Positions 1 through 7,937 of a DNA stretch of 64,000 bases are shown here, piece after piece. Source of the stretch: Kribbella sp. ALI-6-A (lineage in GTDB: Bacteria > Actinomycetota > Actinomycetes > Propionibacteriales > Kribbellaceae); assembly GCF_001984195.1 (NCBI RefSeq), contig NZ_MTQN01000012.1:124001-188000 (forward strand), read 5' to 3'. Below the pieces are notes generated by a model, which searched no databases, had not been told where the DNA came from, and saw only the letters and a program-made list of their open reading frames with translations. The translations under genes and the position numbers were made by a program. Position 1 is the stretch's first letter; each line of letters starts with the position of its first letter.

Positions 1-630
1 ACCAAGCGCTTCGGCAGCCAGGTCACCCTGGAGAAGCTGCCCGGCGTCCTCAGCAAGCGGATCAGCGGAGGCGACGCGATCTACACCGGCGGCTACCGCT
101 GCTCGCTCGGCTTCAACGTCCGCAGCGGCACCACCTACTACTTCCTGACCGCCGGCCACTGCACGAACCTGGGGTCCACCTGGTACGCCAACTCGTCGCA
201 GACCACCGTGCTCGGCACCCGGTACGGCACCAGCTTCCCGGGCAACGACTACGGCATCGTCCGGTACAGCACGTCGTACACGAACCACCCCGGCAACGTG
301 AACCTGTACAACGGCTCGTACCAGGACATCACCTCCGCCGCGAACCCGACCGTCGGCCAGTCGGTCCGGCGCAGCGGCAGCACGACCGGCCTGCGCAGCG
401 GCTCGGTCACCGGCCTGAACGCCACGGTCAACTACCCCGAAGGCACCGTCTCCGGCCTGATCCGCACCAACGTCTGCGCCGAAGGCGGCGACTCCGGCGG
501 CGCCCTGTTCTCCGGCTCCACCGCCCTCGGCCTCACCTCCGGCGGCAGCGGCAACTGCCGCACCGGCGGTACGACGTTCTTCCAGCCGGTCGTCGAGGTC
601 CTGAACCGCTACGGCGTCCAGGTCTACTGA
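1..630 (+). CDS. Streptogrisin-type secreted serine protease (S1 family), 5' truncated by window edge
   Basis: The open frame runs from base 1 to the TGA at 628-630, so this is the 3' part of a gene that starts outside the window. The trypsin-like triad is visible: His in TAGHC (157-159), Asp in NDYG (247-249) and Ser in GDSGG (493-495). The segment beginning ISGGDAIYTGG resembles the mature N-terminus of streptogrisin/alpha-lytic proteases, which are made with a prodomain and exported; the prodomain and signal peptide would lie upstream. Cysteine pairs around His and Ser fit the family disulfides. The gene ends just before a strong palindrome. Substrate preference cannot be read here. Confidence 0.9.
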   Translation, partial: TKRFGSQVTLEKLPGVLSKRISGGDAIYTGGYRCSLGFNVRSGTTYYFLTAGHCTNLGSTWYANSSQTTVLGTRYGTSFPGNDYGIVRYSTSYTNHPGNVNLYNGSYQDITSAANPTVGQSVRRSGSTTGLRSGSVTGLNATVNYPEGTVSGLIRTNVCAEGGDSGGALFSGSTALGLTSGGSGNCRTGGTTFFQPVVEVLNRYGVQVY

Positions 631-658
631 TCCCGGACTCCACCCACCGCACCTGACC

Positions 659-702
659 AACACCGCGGGCCCCGGACCAGCTGGTCCGGGGCCCGTGGTT
701 CG
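659..702. repeat. 44-bp direct repeat, copy 1, containing a terminator-like palindrome
   Basis: This 44-bp segment recurs at 1441-1484 with one mismatch. It holds a perfect 28-bp inverted repeat at 668-695 (half-site GGGCCCCGGACCAG). It lies between the protease stop and the convergent vapC stop, so it probably acts as a bidirectional terminator. Confidence 0.8.
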
Positions 703-705
703 CTT

Positions 706-1110
706 TCAGGCCGGAGCGAGCACCGGGAACCCGAGGTCGACCGCCGCGCCGGCCAGTTCCTTGTCGTACGTGACGAACTGCTCCAGGTCCTCCCGGAACG
801 GTTCAGCACTGGCCAGATGGATCGCGTCGAGTGATCCCAACCGGGGAATCCGGTAGGCCATCGCCCGTGCGAGCACGGTCGAGCTCAGGTCGACGACGTA
901 GATGCCTCGAACAGCCTGCCCGGTGAAGTACGGGACCTGTTGATGATCGACTCCGGCGCGGAGCAGAGTTCTGGTGATCTCCAGCTTGGCGAGCTCACTG
1001 GTGAGCAGCTCGGTCTCCGGCGGAAGATGCTCCCGCCACGCGCGCAGAGCTGCCGACTCGGCCGCCGGCTTGATGAACTTGAGCAGGGCACAGGCATCCA
1101 GATAGATCAC
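706..1110 (-). CDS. vapC: VapC-like PIN-domain ribonuclease toxin
   Basis: The 134-residue product has the PIN-domain layout: an N-terminal acidic residue in IYLDACALLKF, a central helical part, then LDAIHLASA and VTYDKEL, which carry the conserved acidic metal ligands. PIN toxins cleave RNA with Mg or Mn and are held inactive by the antitoxin. The start overlaps the antitoxin stop by 4 bases (ATGA), as usual for these operons. Length is typical and the key acidic residues are present, so the toxin is probably intact. The RNA target is unknown. Confidence 0.85.
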   Translation of the reverse strand: MIYLDACALLKFIKPAAESAALRAWREHLPPETELLTSELAKLEITRTLLRAGVDHQQVPYFTGQAVRGIYVVDLSSTVLARAMAYRIPRLGSLDAIHLASAEPFREDLEQFVTYDKELAGAAVDLGFPVLAPA

Positions 1111-1388
1111 CGGCGCCGTTCCTTGTCCCGGTCGGCGATCAGCAGGTCGGACAAGCTGTCGACCCCAGGCGCGAGCTCCAGCGCCAGCTCCGGCATCCCC
1201 AGCTCAGCCGGCGCTGCCACCTCGCCGGAGTCGATCATGTGCCGCAACGTCGTCGGCTGCTCCTGCTCGGGCACCAGCCGCAGCACCGGGCGCCCGCGGT
1301 CGGTGACCACGATCGTCTCCCCGGCCCGCACCCGAGCCACCGCTTTGGAGGGGTTCTGGTTCAGCTCACGCAGTCCGATGGTCACCAT
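1107..1388 (-). CDS. vapB: Phd/YefM-type antitoxin partner of VapC
   Basis: A 93-residue protein with a Phd/YefM N-terminus (LRELNQNPSKAVARV, then GETIVVTDRGRPVLRLVP), the DNA-binding dimerisation fold of these antitoxins. The C-terminal tail is acidic and probably flexible, where the toxin is bound. It precedes and overlaps vapC. ATG at 1388 is used; a GTG one codon downstream (1385) is an alternative. An imperfect palindrome just upstream is the likely autoregulatory operator. Confidence 0.85.
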   Translation of the reverse strand: MVTIGLRELNQNPSKAVARVRAGETIVVTDRGRPVLRLVPEQEQPTTLRHMIDSGEVAAPAELGMPELALELAPGVDSLSDLLIADRDKERRR

Positions 1389-1398
1389 GACCCCAAAT

Positions 1399-1419
1399 GT
1401 ACCTACCTCAGGTAGTTAC
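1399..1419 (-). promoter_or_regulatory. Candidate VapB/VapBC operator
   Basis: A 21-bp imperfect palindrome with core CTACCTCAGGTAG (1403-1415) and matching outer GTA/TAC arms lies 11 bases upstream of vapB. Position and symmetry fit the autoregulatory site of a Phd-type antitoxin. Binding is inferred only. Confidence 0.5.
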
Positions 1420-1440
1420 ATCAAGACGGCAAGCAGTTCG

Positions 1441-1484
1441 AACACCACGGGCCCCGGACCAGCTGGTCCGGGGCCCGTGGTTCG
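1441..1484. repeat. 44-bp direct repeat, copy 2, with a perfect 36-bp palindrome
   Basis: This copy differs from 659-702 at one base. Here the palindrome is perfect over 36 bp (1445-1480). It sits between the vapB promoter and the 3' end of rlmB and is probably the rlmB terminator. Together the copies frame the whole vapBC module. Confidence 0.8.
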
Positions 1485-1498
1485 TCGGTGCGGGCGAA

Positions 1499-2464
1499 CT
1501 ACTGCGCGCGGCGGCGGGAGATCTCGTAGAGAGCGACGCCGGTGGCGATGCCCGCGTTGAGGGACTCGGTGGCCGACGTCATCGGGATGGAGACGATGAT
1601 GTCGCAGTTCTCGCGGACCAGGCGGGCCAGGCCTTTGCCTTCGGAGCCGACGACCAGGACGATCGGGTCGGTGGCCGACTGCAGGTCCGGCAGCTCGACC
1701 TCGCCGCCCATGTCGAGGCCGACGATCAGCAGGCCGGCGTCCTTGTACGACTTCAGGGCCCGGTTGAGGTTGGTGACCCGGGCGACCGGGATGCGGGCCG
1801 CGGCGCCGGCCGAGGTCTTCCAGGCCGAGGCGGAGATCGAGGCCGCGCGGCGCTCGGGCACGAGCACGCCGTGGGCGCCGAAAGCCGCCGCCGAGCGGGT
1901 GATCGCGCCGAGGTTGCGTGGGTCGGTGACGCCGTCCAGCGCGACGATCAGTGGTGCCTGGTCGGCGTCGTGCGCCGCGCGCAGCAGGTCGTCGGGATGT
2001 GCGTACTCGTACGGCGGGATCTGGATCGCCAGGCCCTGGTGCGCGCCGTTGGCGGTGTGCCGGTCGAGCTCGATCCGCGGCACCTCGAGCAGCGCGATAC
2101 CCCGCTCGACGGCCAGCAGCAGCGCCTCGCGCAGGCGCGGGTCGCGTTCGGTGCCTTCGGCAACATAAACCGCACTGGCCGGTACGCCGGCCCGGAGCGC
2201 CTCGACGACCGGGTTGCGGCCGTAGACCCACTCGACGGTCGCGGTCTCGTCCTTGCGCGACGACCGGCGCCCGGTGCTGCTGCGCTTCTCGGCGCGCTCC
2301 TTGGCCTTGGCCCGCTTGTGGGCGGGGTGCTTGGTCCGGTCCACCGCCTTCGGCGTCGGGCCCTTGCCCTCCAGCCCACGGCGAACCCGGCCACCGGATC
2401 CGGCCGTCGGGTTCCCGCGCGGCTTCTTCCGGATGGCTCCCTTGCGCTGACTACTGCCTGGCAC
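1499..2464 (-). CDS. rlmB: 23S rRNA (guanosine-2'-O-)-methyltransferase RlmB
   Basis: SpoU/TrmH-family 2'-O-methyltransferase that modifies a guanosine in 23S rRNA using S-adenosylmethionine. The C-terminal half shows the three SPOUT knot motifs: NLGAITRSAAAFGA, VVGSEGKGL and SIPMTSATESLNAG. A substrate-binding domain (VYGRNPVVEALRAG) and a basic N-terminal tail precede them. The GTG at 2464 is chosen (321 residues) because AAGGA lies about 6 bases upstream and it follows the cysS stop by one base; a GTG at 2479 would overlap cysS by 14 bases. It forms an operon with cysS, the common actinobacterial order. Confidence 0.9.
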   Translation of the reverse strand: MPGSSQRKGAIRKKPRGNPTAGSGGRVRRGLEGKGPTPKAVDRTKHPAHKRAKAKERAEKRSSTGRRSSRKDETATVEWVYGRNPVVEALRAGVPASAVYVAEGTERDPRLREALLLAVERGIALLEVPRIELDRHTANGAHQGLAIQIPPYEYAHPDDLLRAAHDADQAPLIVALDGVTDPRNLGAITRSAAAFGAHGVLVPERRAASISASAWKTSAGAAARIPVARVTNLNRALKSYKDAGLLIVGLDMGGEVELPDLQSATDPIVLVVGSEGKGLARLVRENCDIIVSIPMTSATESLNAGIATGVALYEISRRRAQ

Positions 2465-2465
2465 G

Positions 2466-3899
2466 TCAGTTTCCTTCACTCGTCGGGCGCGGGGCGATCG
2501 TCCAGCGCGGCCCTTGCGGGGTGTCCTCGACGACGACGCCGAGGTCCTTCAACCGGTCGCGGATCTGGTCCGACGCGGCGTAGTCCTTGCGCTCGCGGGC
2601 CGCCTGGCGCTGGTCGAGCAACGCACCGACCAGCCCGTCGACGACCTCGGTGAGCTCGTCGTTCGAGCCCGACCGCGACGCCCACGGCTCGGCCAGCGGG
2701 TCGAGCCCGAGGATGCCGAGCATCGCCCGGACGGCGGCCAGCGCCTCCCGCAGCGCGGGCGAGTCACCGTCGGCGACCAGCTTGTTGCCGTCGCGGACCG
2801 TGGTGTGCAGGACGGCGACCGCCCCCGGTGTGCCGAGGTCGTCGTCCATCGCGGCGACGAAGTCGGCCGGCAGCTCGGTGGCCGGCTCGACCCCACCGGT
2901 CACCTCGGTGGCCCGGGTGACGAAGCCCTCGAGCCGCTGGAAGCCGGTCGCGGCCTCCTCCAGCGCCGCGGGCGAGTACTCCACCACGGACCGGTAGTGC
3001 GACTGGACCAGGTAGTACCGCAGCTCGATCGGCCGGACCCGCTGGACCACGTTGCGCACGATCGCGCCGTTGCCCATCGACTTCGACATCTTCTCCCCGG
3101 CCGTGGTGACCAGGGCGCTGTGCATCCAGAACCGGGCGAACTTCTGCCCGACCGCGGTCGACTGGGCCAGCTCGTTCTCGTGGTGCGGGAAGCGCAGGTC
3201 CAGGCCGCCGCCGTGGATGTCGAACTCGGCGCCCAGGTACTTGCCGGCCATCGCCGAGCACTCCAGGTGCCAGCCCGGGCGGCCGCGGCCCCACGGCGTC
3301 GGCCAGGACGCCGTCCGCGGGGTGCCCTCGGTGTAGCCCTTCCAGAGCGCGAAGTCCCGCGGGTCGCGCTTGCCGCGCGGGTCCGCGTCCTCGGCGTCCT
3401 CCATGTCGTCGATCTTCTGGTGCGACAGGGCGCCGTAGGCCGGCCAGGACTTCACGTCGAAGTAGACGTCACCCGAGCCGTCCGGCGCGACGTACGCGTG
3501 GCCGCGGTCGATCAGCTGCTGGATCATCTCCAGCATCTCCGGGACGTGCCCGGTGGCGCGCGGCTCGTACGTCGGCGGGCGGCAGCCGAGCACGTCGTAG
3601 GCCCAGTGCAGCTCACGCTCGAACTCGTAGGCGTGTGCCCACCACTCGACGCCACGCTCGGCCGACTTGGCCAGGATCTTGTCGTCGATGTCGGTCACGT
3701 TCGCGATCACGGTGACCTGGTAACCCGAGCGCTCCAGCCAGCGCCGCAGGACGTCGAACACGACCTCCTTGTAGATGTGCCCGACGTGCGGGGCACCCTG
3801 CACCGTCAGCCCACAGTGGTAGATCCCGACCTGGCCCGGGTGGACCGGTACGAAATCCCTCACTTTGGCTGTCGCGGTGTCGTACAAGCGAAGAGTCAC
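2466..3899 (-). CDS. cysS: Cysteinyl-tRNA synthetase
   Basis: Class I aminoacyl-tRNA synthetase of 477 residues, typical length, charging tRNA-Cys. The HIGH signature appears as HVGH in APHVGHIYKEV and the KMSKS loop as EKMSKSMGN. Zinc/cysteine-pocket residues are visible in YHCGLTVQGA, WHLECSAMA and FPHHENE. The C-terminal DALR-type anticodon-binding region contains YAASDQIRDRL. In mycothiol-producing actinobacteria a paralogue (MshC) makes a mycothiol precursor. The rlmB neighbour, the full C-terminal domain and the length support CysS itself. Confidence 0.95.
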   Translation of the reverse strand: MTLRLYDTATAKVRDFVPVHPGQVGIYHCGLTVQGAPHVGHIYKEVVFDVLRRWLERSGYQVTVIANVTDIDDKILAKSAERGVEWWAHAYEFERELHWAYDVLGCRPPTYEPRATGHVPEMLEMIQQLIDRGHAYVAPDGSGDVYFDVKSWPAYGALSHQKIDDMEDAEDADPRGKRDPRDFALWKGYTEGTPRTASWPTPWGRGRPGWHLECSAMAGKYLGAEFDIHGGGLDLRFPHHENELAQSTAVGQKFARFWMHSALVTTAGEKMSKSMGNGAIVRNVVQRVRPIELRYYLVQSHYRSVVEYSPAALEEAATGFQRLEGFVTRATEVTGGVEPATELPADFVAAMDDDLGTPGAVAVLHTTVRDGNKLVADGDSPALREALAAVRAMLGILGLDPLAEPWASRSGSNDELTEVVDGLVGALLDQRQAARERKDYAASDQIRDRLKDLGVVVEDTPQGPRWTIAPRPTSEGN

Positions 3900-4038
3900 C
3901 GATCAAGGGTAACGGTCTTTGACCATCACTCTTGACAAATTCTCCCCAGGCAGGACCCGCTCGGCCGGGCACTGCCGGAGCGCGACGCCGGGCGAGGTCC
4001 GGTGAAATCCGGTTGCGGCCGTTTCTAGGGTGGAAACG

Positions 4039-4596
4039 ATGACTGACTACCTGCCGATCCGGACCGACCGGCTGACCCTGCGCCGGTACCGCGAGACCGA
4101 CTTCGACGACCTGCTGAAGCTGCAGTCCAACGACGACGTCACCCGCTTCCTGCTGTACGACCCGAAGACTCCGGAGGAGGTCCGGGAGACGCTGGCCAAG
4201 CGGCTGGCCGACGTCACCATGGACGCCGAGGGCCAGGCGCTGACGCTGGCCGTCGAGCTGACCGAGACCGGGCAGCACCTCGGCGAGGTCACCCTGTTCG
4301 TGCACTCCGTCGAGCAGCGGACCGGCGAGATCGGCTACGTCTTCCACCCCGAGTCCGGCGGTCACGGCTACGCCGCCGAGGCGTCGGTCGAACTGCTCCG
4401 GCTCGGCTTCGAGCACTTCGGCATGCACCGGGTGATCGCGCGGCTGGACGCCCGCAACACCGGCTCGGTGAAGCTGCTCGAGCGGCTCGGGATGCGGCGC
4501 GAGGCGCACTTCGTCCGCAACGAGTTCCTCAAGGGCGAGTGGGTCGACGAACTGGTCTACGCGATGCTCGCCGACGAGTGGGCCGCCAAGAACTAA
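4039..4596 (+). CDS. GNAT-family N-acetyltransferase (RimJ/RimL-like)
   Basis: A 185-residue GNAT protein. It opens with IRTDRLTLRRYRETDFDDL, as in RimJ/RimL-type acetyltransferases, and has an acetyl-CoA pyrophosphate-loop region near HPESGGHGYAAEASV, followed by LIARLDARNTGSVKLLERLGM-like strand and helix sequence. The family acetylates protein N-termini or small amines; the substrate cannot be told. The ATG at 4039, preceded by AGGGTGG, is preferred over a GTG three codons upstream. It is divergent from cysS across about 140 bp. Confidence 0.85.
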   Translation: MTDYLPIRTDRLTLRRYRETDFDDLLKLQSNDDVTRFLLYDPKTPEEVRETLAKRLADVTMDAEGQALTLAVELTETGQHLGEVTLFVHSVEQRTGEIGYVFHPESGGHGYAAEASVELLRLGFEHFGMHRVIARLDARNTGSVKLLERLGMRREAHFVRNEFLKGEWVDELVYAMLADEWAAKN

Positions 4597-4653
4597 CTTG
4601 CGCGACACGTAAGCCGTTACGAATTCACGGCGGGTGCCCTATCGTCGGAAGGT

Positions 4654-5946
4654 ATGAAACCCGCCACCCGCAGTACCGCCACGCTGCTGGTCACCGTCCT
4701 GCTCGGCAGCCTCGCAGTCACGCCGTCCGACGCCGCGCACGCTCCGTCCGCGCGCGACATCGGCTATCACGAGTGGACCTCGTCGCTCGACTTCCTGGCC
4801 GGCCGGAACGAGGGCACGGCGGTCGACGAGGGCGCCCTGGTCTTCGGCGACCCCACCGGCACCACGTCGTACGTCGATCCGTTCGGCGACGGAACGGCGA
4901 AGACCTACGAGCAGGCCACCTGGGAGTCGCCGGAGGTGCGGCCCGGGTTCGCCCTGACCGAGCTGATCGCCTCCTGGAACGCCGCCACTCCGGCCGGGAC
5001 CTGGATCGAGGTGTCGATGTCCGGCCGGTCCGACCTGGGCACCGGCACGAAGTGGTACGTGCTCGGCCGGTGGAGCGACAGCGACGACACCACGGCCGGG
5101 TCGATCCACCGGACCAGCGTGCCGAACCAGGAGGACACCGTCGGCGACGTCGCGGTCGACACCTTCGTGGCCAACGACGGGCGCTCGCTGGACAGCTGGA
5201 AGCTCAAGGTGACGCTCTACCGCCAGGCGGGCAGTGACCAGATCCCGGTGGTCCGGTCCGTCGGGGCGATGGCCTCCCGGCTGCCCGACGACAAGACCGT
5301 GCCGGTCAGCCCGAACGGCGGCGCGTGGGGCCAGGTGCTCGACGTACCGACGTACTCGCAGGAGACGCACATCGGGCATTACCCGCAGTGGGACAACGGC
5401 GGCGAGGCCTGGTGCTCGGCGACCTCGACGGCGATGGTGCTCGACTACTGGCAGGCCGGACCGAGCCGGGAGGAGACCTCCTGGGTCGATCCGACCGACG
5501 CTGATCCGCAGGTCGATCACGCCGCCCGGATGGTCTTCGACTACGCCTACGACGGCGCGGGCAACTGGCCGTTCAACACCGCGTACGCCGGGACGCGGCA
5601 GCTGGACGCGTTCGTAACCCGGTTGCGCTCGCTGACCGAGGCGGAACAGTTCATCAAGGCGGGCATCCCGCTGGTCGCCTCGCTGTCGTTCAAGAAGAAC
5701 GAGCTGCCCGGCGCGGGCTACGGCACCAACGGGCACCTGATGGTGATCGTCGGCTTCGACTCCAACGGCAACGTGGTGGTCAACGACCCGGCCTCGCACC
5801 TGATCCCCAGCAACGACCAGGTCCGGACGACGTACGACCGCAAGGCCTTCGAGAACGCTTGGATCCCGCACTCGGGCGGACTGGTGTACGTGATCCACCC
5901 GAGCTCGCAGCCGCTGCCCCCGGCTGTTGCCCAGAGCAACTGGTAA
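4654..5946 (+). CDS. Secreted C39-like cysteine peptidase family protein
   Basis: The 430-residue product starts with a Sec signal peptide (hydrophobic stretch around 11-24, predicted cleavage after SDAA). A beta-rich N-terminal half is followed by a C39/papain-like fold: Cys in GGEAWCSATSTAMVLDYW (about residue 257), His in GTNGHLMVIVGF and the Asn/Asp segment VVNDPAS. Such extracellular proteins occur in actinobacteria without an attached ABC exporter, unlike bacteriocin-processing C39 domains. Activity is plausible because all three catalytic positions are present. It stands alone between a GNAT gene and a convergent DUF2207 gene. Confidence 0.8.
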   Translation: MKPATRSTATLLVTVLLGSLAVTPSDAAHAPSARDIGYHEWTSSLDFLAGRNEGTAVDEGALVFGDPTGTTSYVDPFGDGTAKTYEQATWESPEVRPGFALTELIASWNAATPAGTWIEVSMSGRSDLGTGTKWYVLGRWSDSDDTTAGSIHRTSVPNQEDTVGDVAVDTFVANDGRSLDSWKLKVTLYRQAGSDQIPVVRSVGAMASRLPDDKTVPVSPNGGAWGQVLDVPTYSQETHIGHYPQWDNGGEAWCSATSTAMVLDYWQAGPSREETSWVDPTDADPQVDHAARMVFDYAYDGAGNWPFNTAYAGTRQLDAFVTRLRSLTEAEQFIKAGIPLVASLSFKKNELPGAGYGTNGHLMVIVGFDSNGNVVVNDPASHLIPSNDQVRTTYDRKAFENAWIPHSGGLVYVIHPSSQPLPPAVAQSNW

Positions 5947-5970
5947 CTGCCGGGGCTGTCGCGGGACCGG

Positions 5971-6002
5971 CGACGAGCTGCCGCCATTCGGCCAGCTCGT
6001 CG
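5971..6002. terminator. Bidirectional hairpin between convergent genes
   Basis: A perfect 10-bp stem (CGACGAGCTG at 5971-5980, complement at 5993-6002) with a 12-base loop lies between the C39-like gene and the convergent DUF2207 gene. No T tract follows, as is common in GC-rich genomes. Confidence 0.55.
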
Positions 6003-6021
6003 TCGGTGTGCCGCGCCCGGC

Positions 6022-7701
6022 TCAGCGGGTGAACAGGGCGCCGGTGAGGTTGGTGGTGAGGTTGCGCAGCGAGTCCGGCAGGTGCTGCAGGTGCCAGCCG
6101 CGGGGACCGCGGTACCAGGGGAAGCCCTCGTCCTCGGCGTCGTCGACGTCGGTCGCGACGAGGGCGTCGATCCAGCGCTCGGAACCGCCCAGGACGACGG
6201 CGTAAGGGAGGGCTCGGGAGCAAAGCTCGACGTGCTGGTCGCTGGGCAGCTCGCTGACGTCCATCTCCAGCAGCTCGCCGCGGATCGCGGCGACCTGACC
6301 GAGCACGCGCCCGGCGGCCGGAGCCTTGGCGGGCATGTGCCGGCCGATCACCAGCAGGCCGACCCCGACGGCGGTGACGGCGATGCCGAGCAGGCCCCAG
6401 GTGGTGAACAGAGCGAGCAGGACGATCAGCACCACGCCGAGCACGGTGACGCCGAGGCCGATCGTGGTCCACAACGAGCGGGTGCGGTCCGGGCGCTCGG
6501 AGAACCAGCCGCGCTTCACCACCCCGTCGTACAGGGCGTCCTGGACCAGGCCGAGGTTCGCCCGGACCTGCGGGCCGAGCTCGGAGACCAGGACGGTGTC
6601 GTTGTCGCCGAAGATCGCGCGGACGAGCACGTTCTCGTAGCGCTGCAGTTCCTCGGACGGCGCGTTCGCGACCCGCTGGAGCTGCCAGTCCGGGCGGGCG
6701 AACTCCGAGCTGTGCTCCAGCTCGGTGATGGTCAGGTGGCCGCGGACCGCCAGGTCGATGATCGTCGCGGTCACGTCGACCGGGTCGATCCGCTCGTCGA
6801 TCAGCGTGCCGACCTCGCCGGGACGCAGGTCGGCCGGCGGAGTGAAGTCGATCCGGGTGTCCTGCCCGAGGCTGAACAACGACGCCGGTACGACGCGGCT
6901 CGGGTCGACCTGGTCGCGGCCGCGCAGCCGGTACAGGGCGATCAGCGCGCCGGCGCCGAGCAGCAGCACGAGCAGAGCGGTGATCAGCTGGGCGGTGTCG
7001 GTGGAGAAGGCCCGCTGGAAAGTCTTGCGGTACTCGACGATCGAGTTCGCCGCGATCTCGCCCTCGGGGAAGCCGATGGCCATCCGGACCGTGTTGCCCG
7101 GCGGCAGCCCCTGCTGGCGGAACGTCGGTCCGGCGGTCTCGCCGAGCTGGGCCAGCGTGCAGGGGTGGTTGCTGTCGACCGCGCCGGCGACGCAGGAGAC
7201 GTGCGAGACCTCGGGGGTGCTGAAGACGACGTTCGCGTCCTGCACGGTGTAGGACAGGCCGGTCAGCGGGGCGAACCGCACCTCGGTGCCGTTCAGCGTG
7301 CTCGCGACCGCGCCGCGCACGGTGTAGGTGAAGTCCAGCTGCGCGTCGCCGGTGACGTCCTCGACCGCGATCGAGGTGACGTCACCCTCGGTGCTCTGCT
7401 CGGCCTTCTTCGTCTCGCCGCCGGCCTTGACCTGCAGGTCCTCGATCTTCTGCACGTGGTCGACGTCGTCGGGCAGGTGGTCGCGGGTGAGCAGGAACCG
7501 GGTGAAGGTCCCGGTCACGTTGCTCAGCTTCCACGTCTCGGACACCTTGAGCGCACCGTCGCGGTCCACCCTGATCTCACTGTCGTAGTTGGTCACCACC
7601 GGGTCGGCGGCACCACTCAGACCGGACGCGCCGGCCGAGGCACCGGTGACGACCAGGATTCCGAGAGCGCACAGGGATACCCCGAGCAGACGTAGACGCA
7701 T
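6022..7701 (-). CDS. DUF2207 membrane protein, copy 1
   Basis: 559 residues. An N-terminal signal peptide (GVSLCALGILVVTGASAG) is followed by an extracellular beta-rich DUF2207 domain with the typical opening YDSEIRVDRDGALKVSETW. A first membrane segment lies near 240-255 (LITALLVLLLGAGALIALYR). A cytoplasmic region with PPADLRPGEVGTLIDERIDPVDVTATIIDLAVRG then precedes a membrane hairpin near 420-455. The function of DUF2207 is unknown. It is transcribed away from a metallopeptidase gene, and the same arrangement recurs at 12683-15626, so the two are probably functionally linked. Confidence 0.85.
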   Translation of the reverse strand: MRLRLLGVSLCALGILVVTGASAGASGLSGAADPVVTNYDSEIRVDRDGALKVSETWKLSNVTGTFTRFLLTRDHLPDDVDHVQKIEDLQVKAGGETKKAEQSTEGDVTSIAVEDVTGDAQLDFTYTVRGAVASTLNGTEVRFAPLTGLSYTVQDANVVFSTPEVSHVSCVAGAVDSNHPCTLAQLGETAGPTFRQQGLPPGNTVRMAIGFPEGEIAANSIVEYRKTFQRAFSTDTAQLITALLVLLLGAGALIALYRLRGRDQVDPSRVVPASLFSLGQDTRIDFTPPADLRPGEVGTLIDERIDPVDVTATIIDLAVRGHLTITELEHSSEFARPDWQLQRVANAPSEELQRYENVLVRAIFGDNDTVLVSELGPQVRANLGLVQDALYDGVVKRGWFSERPDRTRSLWTTIGLGVTVLGVVLIVLLALFTTWGLLGIAVTAVGVGLLVIGRHMPAKAPAAGRVLGQVAAIRGELLEMDVSELPSDQHVELCSRALPYAVVLGGSERWIDALVATDVDDAEDEGFPWYRGPRGWHLQHLPDSLRNLTTNLTGALFTR

Positions 7702-7937
7702 CGCCCAATCACACCGTATCGAGAGGGTCAGGATTTGTTCGGTCCCCTGCGGTACGACGTGCAGCGGCCGCTTGCAGGGGGCACCTTACCGTGACTCATG
7801 CCGCGCGCAACGATCCCGCCGGACGGACCCGAAGGCGGCGGCCGTGCGGGCTGAGCCCGGGCTCGGATAGCGTCTGCCGATGCGTGGCTGCGCCCCGAGC
7901 CGCGCAGGTGTCCGCCGGTGGGGCAGTGGGAGAACGC
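7702..7937. promoter_or_regulatory. Divergent intergenic region between DUF2207 copy 1 and metallopeptidase 1
   Basis: This 236-bp gap must hold promoters for both divergent genes. A 7-bp inverted repeat (CCCCTGC at 7744-7750, GCAGGGG at 7774-7780) is the only clear structure. No recognised regulator site was found. Confidence 0.4.

Noticed and set aside
1397..2653. 418-codon plus-strand frame opposite rlmB
   Set aside because: It is antisense to rlmB and the start of cysS, with no domain.
3932..3937. TTGACA promoter -35 element before the GNAT gene
   Set aside because: No convincing -10 element at the right spacing was found.
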